Source: Anthoceros angustus (taxonomy: Eukaryota > Streptophyta > Anthocerotopsida > Anthocerotales > Anthocerotaceae). Taken from it: DNA of 64,000 bases. The notes beneath the pieces are model-generated. The model was given only the letters and a program-made list of their open reading frames with translations. It was not told the DNA's origin and did not search any database. This document shows, piece by piece, positions 53,919 to 64,000 of this stretch (the stretch's first letter is position 1; each line of letters starts with the position of its first letter). The stretch lies in contig MU008182.1 in assembly GCA_010909165.1 (NCBI GenBank), forward strand, positions 248,001 through 312,000, in the 5' to 3' direction. Made by a program: the position numbers and the translations under genes.

Positions 53919-55063
53919 GGAGGGTGGAAGAATGAATAAACACCGACCTTGCTTTGTCATGCATTCTTCGCCTCCCGCATCCCTTTGTGTGTGTGCAGCT
54001 GACCGCCGCCGCCAAGCGAAGAAGGCCGACCTTACCCACGCCTATGAGGAGGCAAGGAACTGCCGGAAGGAGGTTTTGATGGCCCAACGATCTTTGGAGG
54101 GTCTTGGTCATTCGAGGAGCGAGGCGTCACCATAGTGAAAACATGGCGATGGAAGCCATGGAGAAAGATAAGGAGATTGCCACAGGTTGGAGGAGCGTAG
54201 TGGAGAAAGAGGCCGCATTGGTAGGAGTGACAATCGGCCGGGTGGGACGAGTGTCATCCCACTAAGGGTCCGCATCATGGACGCACAAAAGAAGGAGAGT
54301 GGTAGGGTGGCGACCTACTACAACCCTAGAAGCGATTGAGGAACGCTACGGTGAGGAAGATGAAGAAACGACCTCACTTACGCAGTGGAATGGCACCACG
54401 AGGCGAAACTTTGAGTTGGTACAAGGAAAGGCGGTGCTAGACATAGCCGAGCGAGCGAAGCACCTACGGCGCCGATGAGAACCTCCCGAGACGGTGGAGC
54501 TATCAAGCGGGAGGAAGAGACGATGGTAGGATGGTACCTACCAAAGTTCCTACTCGTGGGAACTGTTGAAGAGGAGGAGGTGACCCCGGGAAGGGTACCT
54601 CCGGTCGGCTGTGAGGGAAGGAACCCCATAGCAAGATCCGAGGCCGTGGTAGGAGAACCGCCTACCAAGAAGACGAGAGGGGAGGAACCTCGAGGGGAAC
54701 GAGTAGGAGGAATGGAACCTCCTACCACCAAGACCTACCACCGAGGGGGCGTGCTACGAGGCATAGTCTGGAAGACTCCACAGGTGGGCAAGGCGACCCA
54801 TCGAGGGGAAGACATTGAAGCTGCGAGGCGAACAAAAGCAGCGACGTGGGATGTCGGTGGGACCTTTTAGAGGGACGTTTTGTCCCAAGTGGTGCACACC
54901 TTGGGAAGTGTGAGTATTTAAGAGTGGCGGCGGTATAGAGGATAGGATATTCGGTCAAGGTGAGCGGAAGCTGAGAGGATAACAAGGGGTGACAAGAGTC
55001 CTATTGTTGGACTTGGCAAGTCGCCTAGCATTAAACTAGCACGAGTGGTATCGACTCCCCACC

Positions 55064-55071
55064 TATAAAAG
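55064..55071 (+). promoter_or_regulatory. Gyp3 LTR TATA box, second copy
   Basis: CCTATAAAAGGGAGG again, in the second unit of the LTR-internal duplication, about 670 bp from the LTR end. Confidence 0.7.
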
Positions 55072-55741
55072 GGAGGGTGGAAGAATGAATAAACACCGAC
55101 CTTGCTTTGTCATGCATGTCATTCTTGCCTCCGGCATCCCTTTGTGTGTGTGAGCTGTCGCCAAGCGAGAAGGCGAAGGGTGGGGTTGTCGGAGGCCCCT
55201 CGGTGGGTTCGCCAACGCAGCTCCTCCTCTCGTGAAAGATTGTTGTTGGATGTGCTTTGTGTTGCTGGGTGGCCCCCGCAGGAGCGCCGACTACGCCGCT
55301 GTGTTCGCACGCAATCGGCCCGAGAGAATACTCCAGCCACCCTGTGCAGTTGGGCAAGGGAGGCGCAAACCGCGAACGCTAGTAGAGTTAGATTTGGGGA
55401 TCGAATGAAGTGAGTGAATGGGATTGTCCAGTTATGTTTCTGAGAGGTGATTGAAAGGTGTGTCGCTAGAGTGAATTGATCGGAGAGTGAATTGATCGTT
55501 GTAGTTGGCATAGAGAGGGAATCTCGAAGGCGTGGAGGCGGGCCGAGCAACCCAAAACGCACAACACCTTGTTGCCCACATCGAGGACAAGTAGACCGGG
55601 AGATGAGAACGAGAGAGTGAGAGGAACGACTCGCAACAATCCGAACCAAATCTCTTGGGATCGAACCTACGATTCAACGACGTGGGATAAGTGTGGCCAC
55701 CGAGGCGAGCTCGGGTGACCGAGGCAAACCTACCACATTTT

Positions 55742-55755
55742 TGGCGCTGTCGGGA
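55742..55755 (+). promoter_or_regulatory. Gyp3 primer binding site, degenerate
   Basis: TGGCGCTGTCGGGA, four bases after the LTR end. Compared with TGGCGCCGTTGCCGGGGA of Gyp2 it lacks a few bases. Confidence 0.7.
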
Positions 55756-56462
55756 TTTGCTGTTTGAGGATTGTGTGTGAGTGAATGATGATAGAGGGAG
55801 TAAACGGGCATTGCGAGTCGCATCCCCCTTTCAACTCGTGCGAGAAAGGGCGCCGAAGGGATGAGTATCGGCGGATAGAGGCAATCCCGAGAGGTTAGCC
55901 GAGCCATCGCGCTAGAGTGGAGGTAACGGAAGCTGAAGCGCGGCGAGGAAGAAAGTACGTACAACATCGTCACCACGCTTAGGACGCCTTGATTGTTTTG
56001 CGGAGAAGGTCCGACAGCGCCCTACTCCACGGACGGGAGCCGTGGTACTTTGGAACATCAAGAAGAGCGGAACCAAGAACGGAGGCCGAGCTCATTTGCG
56101 AACCCTTCGAGAGTCACGTGGAGTTAGTATCACCCACGAACGGTGTGAAGGACTCGAGAGGAAGTAGGTGGTCTGCCGCTACCACCGAACGCACTCGCAT
56201 CCTCTTCTCGACACCGACACCTTAGAAGATTTTTCGACTCGAGCCGACGAGGAGAACGCCTTGTTTGATGTGAGATCATCGAGGGTCAACGAGCGACACT
56301 GAATTTGTTACCGAGAGGGCTCGGGAGGCAGCCATACGGGCGTTGATCGCATCAACGAGGAGCAAGGATTGGGACACTTACAATCGATATCTCGATCATT
56401 TGGCTCGACAGCGGAAGTTGCAAATGTAAGGTGCACGAGGCGCGCGAGAGGAAGCAAGAATT

Positions 56463-57870
56463 GTGGGAGCGAGCGAAGACACAATCAAGTCCACAACCCA
56501 CGAGCAAGAGCTGCCCGAGTTTCTCACTTACTCAGAGACCTTCTCGACAATGGCCGACACCTTTGCCCATAGCCATGAGCGGGGCGGGAGGAGCCAGTAC
56601 AGGAGGAGCAAACTCTCAGCACCCCCACACAAGACAGCCATATCCCAAATTTGGATCCAAGAAGGAGGACGACATCGATGCCGAAAGTTTTGTAAAGCTT
56701 TTCGAATCCATCTCGAGGGCCAACATCGAGGATTCCTCGACAGATCGGGTACGAATTTTCCCAGGGCTGTGACGAGGACCTGCGCAACAATGGTATGCCA
56801 GGAAGTTCTCTAACCCACCCACCAGTTGGCCAGTGTTGCGAGCTGATTTCCTTATTCGTTTTCGTGGTTTGAGCCACACTACCCATGTGTTAACAAACTT
56901 CGTGACTGGCGAAAGAAGAAAGAATCCTTGCTCGATTATGTGGAACGGTTTTACGCTCGGAGAAGATACCTCCGAGTGGACAACACGGAGGAGAATCACT
57001 GCGATTCGAAGAACAAGCGTTGGATTGGTCTGTCTGTGGACTACCACGAAGATGGAGATTCACCGCAGGGCAATGATACCTTGGAGGAAGGCATTCGAGC
57101 AGCCGAAGCTTGGGAGGCCGCTCTGCTGGGGAGGAGAAGACGGAAGAAAACGAGTGACAAGAGGAAGAAAGGAAGAGAGGGCCTTCAAGTTCGGAAGAAT
57201 CGACGTCCAAGACACTCCGGAACCATCATCATCTCAAGAGAATTCAACATCCGGGACAGATGACAGCGAATCGGAAGAAGCACATCGTAAGCGAGTGAAA
57301 AAAGACTTGGAACATTTGCTGAAGAAGAAGGAGAGAGACAAGAGAAACGCCACGAAGGTTGCAGAGAAGGGAAAAGGGAGACGAATGGAAGGGCGTCCAG
57401 CCAGGACACCAAATTTGGAAGATGTGATGAAACGGCTGGCAGACATCGAGATCAAATTAGTCAAGAATCGACCGACTCGACGATCTCCTTCCCCTACTCG
57501 GCAGCAAGTCTTTTGTAGCAATTGTCATCAGCCAGGCCATACGCATCAGGAATGCCGTCTCAAGACACGATGGGTCAATCAGGTGGAGTACGATCTAGAC
57601 CCATACTATGTGAGAGGAGGTGTATCGATGTGCCATGATGTGAGCTCGACCGCCTCAATCCATGAGAGCCACCTATCAACCCGATCACCCAAAGGGATGA
57701 GGTATGGTCCAAGGCAAAATCGCGAATCAATGGACCGAATCCTCTCAACGACCCCGTAATGTACCGCCATTGCTACAACTGTGGCGCCGATCATTATGCG
57801 AATGCATGTCCAACCAAGATGACACACCCTTCAGTCCGCAAGGCGCCGGACATATAGCGGAGATGCAAGA
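56463..57870 (+). pseudogene. Gyp3 gag with two zinc knuckles
   Basis: Capsid-like parts are KFGSKKEDDIDAESFVKLFES, and FSNPPTSWPVLRADFLIRF. A frame 56833-57759 carries a Lys/Glu-rich linker (KKDLEHLLKKKERDKRN), the first knuckle CSNCHQPGHTHQEC and NQVEYDLD. The second knuckle CYNCGADHYANAC is in another frame near 57780. It has the same architecture as Gyp2. Confidence 0.8.
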
Positions 57871-58246
57871 TGTACGGGCCCAAGACCATTCTCGCACTGT
57901 GCGATTCGCTAACCCGGTGGTGACAGGGGAGATTCCACCAAACCCAGAACACCTCTCGTGCCCACCCCTCGGTAGACAGGGAAGTAGAAGACGAACGCTG
58001 GGGAGAGGAGCAAGAAGGCGAATGGTGGAAGTGCAGGAAGTGGACTCCGGGTATATATCCGGAGAAGACGAGTTGGTCGCACGCGTCGCCACTCGGTCAA
58101 GACGGAAGGAGGGACGACACTCCGACGTCAAGAAGGATGCTCGGAAATTGGAAGTTCGGCGGAGATGGGCGGAATCCGACCGAAAGAAAAGAAGAATGCC
58201 AGAGGAAGTGACAGTGAGAGAGGAAGAAACGGCCAGACCGGCCTGA
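57704..58246 (+). pseudogene. Gyp3 gag-protease linker frame
   Basis: An acidic and Arg-rich 180-codon frame (EVQEVDSGYISGEDELVARV) between the second knuckle and the protease. No motif is recognised. It probably belongs to the gag-pol polyprotein. Confidence 0.45.
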
Positions 58247-58514
58247 GGGAGGCGGTCCAAAGGCTTCAATTTGCACCGACATCGCCAGAGGTGGCGGCAT
58301 GCCGATGCGGGAAACTCACTCAGCGGTGCACCCCGTAAACCATGGGTCAAGGGGGAGGATGATGAAGATGGAGGGTTACTCAAGAAGAAGTAATCGTTGA
58401 GGAGGAGAAGGACCCTCTCATTGAGAAGGTCACCAGCTTTGCAGAATCTCTGTTGGATCAAGAATTCCTTGTGACATTTCGACAACTCTTGTCCGACAAC
58501 CCCAAGTATCGACG

Positions 58515-58931
58515 ATGATGAGAAGCGATGAAAGGGACTCACGTAAAACCGAACGAATCACGGATGTACGAGTTGTGGAACTCATGGATTTGGGTGCCAG
58601 TGAAATATCGGTCGAAGTGAACGGATGCTTGATAAGGCGTGTACCACTGGACTCCGGTTCAGGGGTTAATCTGATGATGGAAGAAACGGCCAGCAAACTA
58701 GGATACACCAAGTTCGAACGGACACGCACCATTCTTCGAATGGCGGATCAGACGCGGCGGCGACCGCTGGGGGTACTTCGGCGAGTACCCACTAACATTG
58801 GGGGCATTGTTTTCCCTTTGACTTATGTGGTCATGCGACCAGCGTCCGACCTAGGGTATCAAGTGTTGATAGGGAGGCCATGGCTATACGGCAGCAAGAG
58901 CCAGCTTGATTGGGGGAAGAAGGAAAATTAG
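58515..58931 (+). pseudogene. Gyp3 aspartic protease
   Basis: The 138-codon frame has RRVPLDSGSGVNLMMEETA, the active-site DSG, followed by GYTKFERTRTILRMADQ and GYQVLIGRPWLYG. The second half (a flap-like region ending in ILGRPWL-type sequence) is typical of plant gypsy proteases. It is the best preserved domain of this copy. Confidence 0.85.
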
Positions 58932-59229
58932 GATCGCTCAAGGGCATGCCGCTGGCTCATGCCCTCCCTGGAGCAAGGAAACCTATGAAGGGGAAACGGA
59001 ATCCCTCACCGAGGAGTATACCTCCGAGGTTGGGGAGGAGACAGAGGGAGAGGAAAGTTCTTCGATCGATGATCAAACGTATTGTCCTGCTGCTTGCCGA
59101 CGGCTTCCAGGTCGAGATAGAGGAAGAATCGGAGTACAATGGAGAAAGGGACGGGGAAACGCATCCCTGGATAAGGAAAGCCGACAATGAAGATTTTCCA
59201 GATGAAGGAACGGGCGTCACTGTAGGAAG

Positions 59230-60670
59230 TTGTCCGGACGGACCAGTGGATCCAGGAGCCTTGGAGGAATTGGAGCTGACCCCTGGGAAGAAGGTTATGA
59301 TATGCAGGCACCTAGCGAACAAAGAGAAGGGACAACTCCGACAGCTGTTGTTAGAATACATAGATTGTTTCGCGTTCAAGGTAACCGAAATGACCGGTAT
59401 ACCAGAGGAGTTGGGAGTGCACCGAATCGACTTAAAGGAAGGAGCGACTCCGGTGAGGATCAAGCAAGACGACTCAATCCAAAGTATTCTCTAGTGGTGA
59501 AGGAGCAATTGGATCGATTCCGGAGGCGGAGTAATCTATCCTGACTCACAAGCGAATGGGTGGCACCGATTGTGATTGTGCCTAAGAAGCAACAGGGAAA
59601 GTTCGGGTTTGTCGATTTCGTGAAGTTGAATGAGGCAACTAAGAAAGACCATCACCCTTGCCGCTTATGGATAGTGTATTGGACACGGTCGCAGGCATGA
59701 GATGTACAGCTTAGACGGGTATTCGTGATATAATCGGATCACTCGAGAAAGGAAGATCAGACAAAACAACGCTTTACCATCGATTGGGGACGTTTGCATA
59801 TGCCAAATTACCCTTTGGTCTTTGCAATGCCCCGCCACCTTCGAGAGTAGTGAATACCATTTTCCGAGAGTACCGAGGAAATTCATGGAAGTATTTCGGA
59901 TGACTTTTGTGTGTTTGGGAAGAGAACTCTGACTTGGGACATCTTCGCCGTTTATGTATGTAGAGAAACCAATTTGAAGTTACACCCAAGCAAATGTTAT
60001 TTGAATGACAAGGAATCCGCACATCGTGTTTCAAGCGAGGTTTGGAGGTGGATAGGAAAAGGTCGTGTCATCACGAGATGGATGCTCAAACGGTAAGGCA
60101 AGTTCGAGCCTTCATCGCTTGGTGGGATACTAGGAGATTCATCATTGATTTTGCAAAGAAGGCACCTCTCACGCAACTCAAGAAAGATGTTCCTTTTGAT
60201 CGGACGGCAAGCGAGGAGCTAAGTTTGAAAAGAGCTTGGCGGGCACCGTGTTGCAACCTCCCAACCGGAAGAACCTTTTCATGTCTTTGTGGATGTATCG
60301 CTATGCCATAGGGGCCATCCCGAGTCAACGTGATGGAAAGAAGCATGATAGGCCGATCTTCTATGCAGACGCCAACTTTCGGATGCGTAACGGAACTACT
60401 CCACGATCGAAAGAGAAGCTCGCATCATCTATTCTCGCAAGAAATTTCGACATTATCCGGCTTGCAAAGTTGTGTTCCATGTGGACCATTTCGCATTGAA
60501 GTACTTGGTAAACAAACCCGATCTATCCGCCGAATCGCGCGATGGATATCTGTTGAGTTCGATTATGAGGTGGAAACACACGGAAGCAACATGTGAACGC
60601 CGACTTCATTTCTCGACTACGAATGAAGGGAAGCGTCACCACCGAACGATAAGTTCCCGATGAGGAGTTA
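59230..60670 (+). pseudogene. Gyp3 reverse transcriptase and RNase H
   Basis: Linker and RT: ECFAFKVTEM-type sequence (DCFAFKVTEMTGIPEELG), RIDLKEGATPVRI, SEWVAPIVIVPKKQ, AYAKLPFGLCNAP, and ISDDFCVFGK with the catalytic DD near 59897-59926. Connection: VRAFIAWWDTRRFIIDF. RNase H: IFYADANFRMRNG, and FHVDHFALKYLVNKPDL. Every motif is in place, but frames change at least ten times. Confidence 0.8.
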
Positions 60671-61079
60671 GTAGCCGTAAAGCATGATCGAAAGACGGCG
60701 GGAGGCCGCAGAAGGACGAGGAAACGGAGCGCGGGGACTCCTCCGGACATCGCGAGCAAATGAGGGGACGCCACAGACCAAGGACTACGCAACCCACGTA
60801 AACCCCGCACTATAAGGAGAAGCGAGGGCGGCGTGTCGACACTTATCAACGCCAAGTCGAGGTATTTAGAGCATGGGGAGTTGCCGTGGGTTTATCAAGG
60901 AAGGAGTTCGTGTTCATACGGCACCATATTGCATCGCAAGGGAGTACAAATTGGGAGCTGAGGTGATTCAAGATGTTTGAGGGGAATGAGAAAGCCATGG
61001 TGATAGAAGCCTTGCACAGAGGAAGCAGGACACTATTCCGCCACAATCACAACAAAGAAGATTCTAACCACGTGGTTTT

Positions 61080-61980
61080 GGTGGGCTACAATGTATAGAG
61101 ATGTATGGTTATTCATCGAGTTGTGATGCTTGTCACGTGACGGAGGCCCCCACGACGAGTGGCCTCTAACGTACATCCACCGCACCTTTTGAGAAATGGG
61201 GAATTGATTTTGTGGGACCTATTCGACCACCAACCGACCAGCGACAAGACATTTTGCTGCAGACATCGCACAAAGATGGTAGAGGCGTGAAGGAAGGATG
61301 ATGCGCCCACCGCCAAGTTTTTGTTTGAACGGATTATCACAAGGTATGGATGCCCATTGGAACTTGTTAGCGATCGAGGGACGCATTTCCTCAACAGCAT
61401 AATCGAGTCTGTGACTGCCTATTTCAACATTCGACACAGGAAGACTACGCCTTACAACCCGAAGCCAACGGACTCACGGAGAAGACGAACGGGTTACTAT
61501 GCAACATTTTGACAAAAGTGACGGTCTCCCATATGTATGACTGGGATACCAAGCTACATTCCGTGCTATGGGCTTTCAGAACTGCGGAGAAGGTGACCAC
61601 AAAGAAGACACCATACTATCTGACATACGGTATGTCACCTGTAATGCCAGTTGAGTTTGAGGTACCAACGTATAGAATTATGGAAGATGAGCGAATGACG
61701 GTGGAAGATAGCGAACAAGCCAGGTTGGAAGAATTTGCGAAGCATGAAGAAGCTAGGGACGACGCCTTAGAGGAGACACAGCGAGTACAGGAACAGAGGA
61801 AGGAGAGGCACGATGGGAGGCTTCGGGGACTCTATAGTAGCGGAGACTTGGTGCTCCTTTACGATAGTAGGTATTTAGATTTTCCGGAAGCTACGAGATG
61901 GATGGGGCCTATGCGGGTTGTAGCTCTATGAAAATGGGGGCTTGGTTTCATGGGGAACTACTTCCTACCAGAGTGAATGG
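61080..61980 (+). pseudogene. Gyp3 integrase
   Basis: Zinc-finger trace WWATMYRDVW, core EKWGIDFVGP (first Asp), ELVSDRGTHF (second Asp), and the region of the third residue with NGLTEKTNGLL-like sequence. The open frame 61509-61931 carries YDWDTKLHSVLWAFRTAEKV, TPYYLTYGMSPVMPVEFEVPTYRI and GDLVLLYDSRYLDFP. A GRWMGP-type end precedes the polypurine tract. No chromodomain is seen. Confidence 0.85.
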
Positions 61981-62027
61981 GTGGAAGATCAAGAAGTACT
62001 TACACGAGGATGTTTGCGGGCGCAAAC

Positions 62028-62044
62028 AAATGGGGAGAGGAGCA
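62028..62044 (+). promoter_or_regulatory. Gyp3 polypurine tract
   Basis: AAATGGGGAGAGGAGCA directly precedes the 3' LTR TGTGG. It is similar to AAATGAGAAGGGGAGTA of Gyp1 and Gyp2. Confidence 0.8.
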
Positions 62045-64000
62045 TGTGGAACGAAGAATTTTGGTCACCCAAGACGCGCAGAGACCGACGTAGGATGGGT
62101 AGTTGTTCGTGGTAGGTAGTAGGTAGGTCGATAGAACAGTAGGAAGATGGTAGGACGTCCGAGGAGTTCGGACTTAATCGAGTCTGTTCGATCCAGGAAG
62201 TATGGGTAGATAGAAGCATATATAGGCATGATAGGTTCCATAAAGTTCCTTGGACCATGGGGAGTAAGAATATTCGGGATAAGAAGTTCCTTGGCCTTGA
62301 ATTATTTAGGTTCGCATGGCTATATATGCCAAATAGGGCTAGTTAAGTTGTAAATAGAAATGGCTAGGAGTTTTGAACCGGACACGGCGGCCATCGGAGG
62401 AGCGAATTAAGGCGATTTGCATGTACCGCAAATCGTTAGCTGTGGTTTGAACGGGCGCCAGCGAACCGCAGGCGGGCGCCGAGGGAGGTGGAGTTGCGCT
62501 CGAAGGAAGGCGGCAGTGAGCGCGTCTTCACGATTGCGCGCCAAAGCCGGGAGGGGAGCAACGGCGAGCAAGGCTGAGGCGCGCGAGTGGAGGCGCCGAG
62601 CAAGGGGCGGTGTTGAGAGGCTCGGGGGAAGAGCTTGCAAGGCTACCGCAAAAAGGCGCAAGGTGGAGAAGTTGCTGGAGGGGAGATTGAAGGGGCCAAG
62701 GCCACCTCTTAGTGGTTGCGTGAGGCGATCGCCGAGGAGGAAAACTCCCTTGCTGTCTCACCCAAACCACCACCTCTTTGCTCTCCACTCTCTTAGCCCG
62801 ATAGATTACTCCAAACTCTCCAATTTTGCTATCCTTGTGTGTGCTCCCATGCGATGGTGAAGATAGTGAGGACGGAACGGGTACCCCACGGGAGGAAACC
62901 TCCGCCGGCCACACCGTCCACAAAGGGAAAAGGTAAGAAACACCCAATTCCCGAGTTCGAGTGTAGGCCGCTCCAAATTTCACCTCGAGATTTGGAGGCG
63001 TTCAAGCGCTACGCGCCGAGATGAAGATGGAATGGCTGTACTTGGTACCTGGGTGGCACTTTGCGAGCCCTGCCTTGGTTCAGGAGTGTGCGCGACGAAT
63101 GAGAGTGACCAAGGCGACGGCCACCCGAGGATGCGACATCAAGTCATCCCGGGATGTGGAAGGTACATTTGTGATACGATTTGATACCGGAAGCCCACAA
63201 GGAGGGATCATTCCGGCAGCTTCTCCAAGAATCGGATCCGGAGGAGGTTATGAGTATGTTCCTACAAGGAGGAAGTATGGTCGCAAGGCAATGGTGGAGG
63301 ATCTCTTTGTTCAAGGAGCGGAAGTGGAATTTATTCGCCAAGATATGGGACTAACGCGGCGAAGGAAGACGACTGGAAATTCCCATTTAATGATGATATG
63401 AGATGTCCTGGAAAGATGGATTGGGCCACCATTCTCAGTATGAACAAAGCGGGCGACCGAACCATTTGGTGATGGAGGAGCAAGAATCGCTTTGTCTCTA
63501 CCTTCCTCGTACACCTATATCGAGGGAGGAGGTTCTTACATGACGAAATGGAAGAAGCCAAGATAGAAGCTACGGTGAGGGTGGTGGAAGGAGAGCCATC
63601 ACGCCCCAGGATGAAGAGAGGAGACCCCGGGCAAGAGACCGCCACGCCCGCGAACCAACATGAGGCCTCGTGGATCGAACCCAACAAGAGAAAGGGAAAG
63701 AGGCCATAGAAGAGCCTCCTACGGTGGAAGGAGGAAAGGATACGAGACCACCTACCGGAGGGTTGAGGATTGGAAGGCCGACAACACCAAAGGGGGAATG
63801 AACCCCTACGGGACCTGTGGAGGATGGAGGACCTCTAGGACTTTACCTCCTACCAAGAGGTAGTCTAACGATGGAGGCACAGAGAAGAACGCCGAGGAGC
63901 GTTGGTGACCTACGCACCAACGGGAGGAGTGAGGGAAGTGTTTGAGAACAGCATCCTACAAAGGTTAGTTGCTGAGCTGAGGGAAGTGGGCGCAGGATCT
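62045..64000 (+). repeat. Gyp3 3' LTR, first 1,956 bp
   Basis: It is colinear with 50325-52310 of the 5' LTR, including TCACCCAAGACGCGC, GCATGATAGGTTCCATAAAG, and the U3 ORF from 62860. It continues past the window. Confidence 0.9.
62839..63401 (+). pseudogene. Gyp3 U3-embedded ORF (3' LTR copy)
   Basis: Frame 62839-63024 has KGKGKKHPIPEFECRPLQI and LEAFKRYA. A one-base shift leads to 63021-63401 with MKMEWLYLVPGWHFASPALVQ, ECARRMRVTKA, and GAEVEFIRQDM. This copy retains ALVQECAR exactly as in Gyp1, where the 5' LTR copy reads ALVRVCA. Confidence 0.65.

Larger units (their letters stand above)
52833..55170 (+). repeat. 1.15-kb tandem duplication inside the Gyp3 LTR
   Basis: 52833-54025 and 54026-55170 are two copies of one unit running from AAGGCCGACCTTACCCACGC to CGCCAAGCGA. 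Each contains the pieces TTTGATGGCCCAACGATCTTTGGAGG and ATTAAACTAGCACGAGTG, and a TATA box. The copies differ mostly by small indels. The unit boundary falls at AAGAAGGCCGAC microhomology. Confidence 0.9.
50325..55737 (+). repeat. Gyp3 5' LTR, 5.4 kb
   Basis: It starts TGTGGGCAGACTTTTGG and ends CCTACCACA, just before the PBS. The start is fixed by the matching 3' LTR start at 62045 (TGTGGAACGAAGAATTTTGG). It contains the U3 ORF (51169-52543) and a 1.15-kb internal tandem duplication carrying the TATA box. Confidence 0.85.
50325..64000 (+). mobile_element. Gyp3: giant-LTR gypsy element (3' LTR cut by window end)
   Basis: 5' LTR 50325-55737, degenerate tRNA-Asp-type PBS, gag with two CCHC knuckles, protease, RT, RNase H, integrase, polypurine tract at about 62028-62044, and 3' LTR from 62045 to the window end. 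Domain order is Ty3/gypsy. Frames are broken by many small indels. The two LTRs align over their first 2 kb but differ chiefly by indels. Confidence 0.9.

Overview
The window is nuclear DNA of a green plant (streptophyte). Three things point there: a spliced gene for a plant vasculin-like (GPBP1-type) protein with short introns (about 85-165 bp), Ty1/copia and Ty3/gypsy retrotransposons of plant type, and primer binding sites complementary to plant initiator-Met and Asp tRNAs. I cannot name the species. Apart from the one cellular gene at the left edge, almost everything is transposable-element sequence, mostly broken by frameshifts and nested insertions.

Layout. 1-3500: vasculin-like gene (+ strand), preceded by a stray copy of one of its exons. 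3640-6192: a minus-strand non-LTR retroelement of restriction-like-endonuclease type. 6193-8414: no recognisable gene. 8415-9999: 3' half of a minus-strand copia element (family B). 10025-13280: 3' end of a minus-strand gypsy element (Gyp1). 13323-21003: start of a plus-strand LTR of the same gypsy lineage (Gyp4), split by a complete but decayed copia element (family A, 13380-19919, target duplication AAAAC). 21003-27965: two family-B copia copies placed head to head around a family-C copia fragment. 27966-29439: copia scraps and unassigned DNA. 29440-31603: family-B copia pieces alternating with Gyp2 pieces. 30050-43067: Gyp2 (minus), with a CACTA-like DNA transposon (39782-42405) inside its long LTR. 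43068-44424: unidentified coding remnant. 44425-48351: more copia fragments (A2, F, E). 48352-50324: unassigned DNA that includes a fragment of 25S rRNA. 50325-64000: Gyp3 (plus), with a complete 5.4-kb 5' LTR, an internal region with gag, protease, RT/RNase H and integrase, and the first 2 kb of its 3' LTR.

The most unusual system is the gypsy lineage. Its LTRs are about 4.5-5.4 kb and carry, in U3 upstream of the TATA box, an open frame for a conserved alpha-helical module followed by a coiled coil. The frame recurs in Gyp1, Gyp2 and Gyp3, and probably begins in Gyp4. Because it lies in U3, it would sit at the 3' end of the genomic RNA, after integrase. A second striking point is copia family B. 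Its gag start codon lies inside the LTR, and its primer binding site matches the anticodon arm of initiator tRNA-Met, as for half-tRNA priming in Drosophila copia. Family A uses the usual 3' end of the same tRNA.

Many frameshifts and small indels separate copies of the same element. Some may be assembly or read error rather than biology, and this limits confidence in every broken frame reported here.
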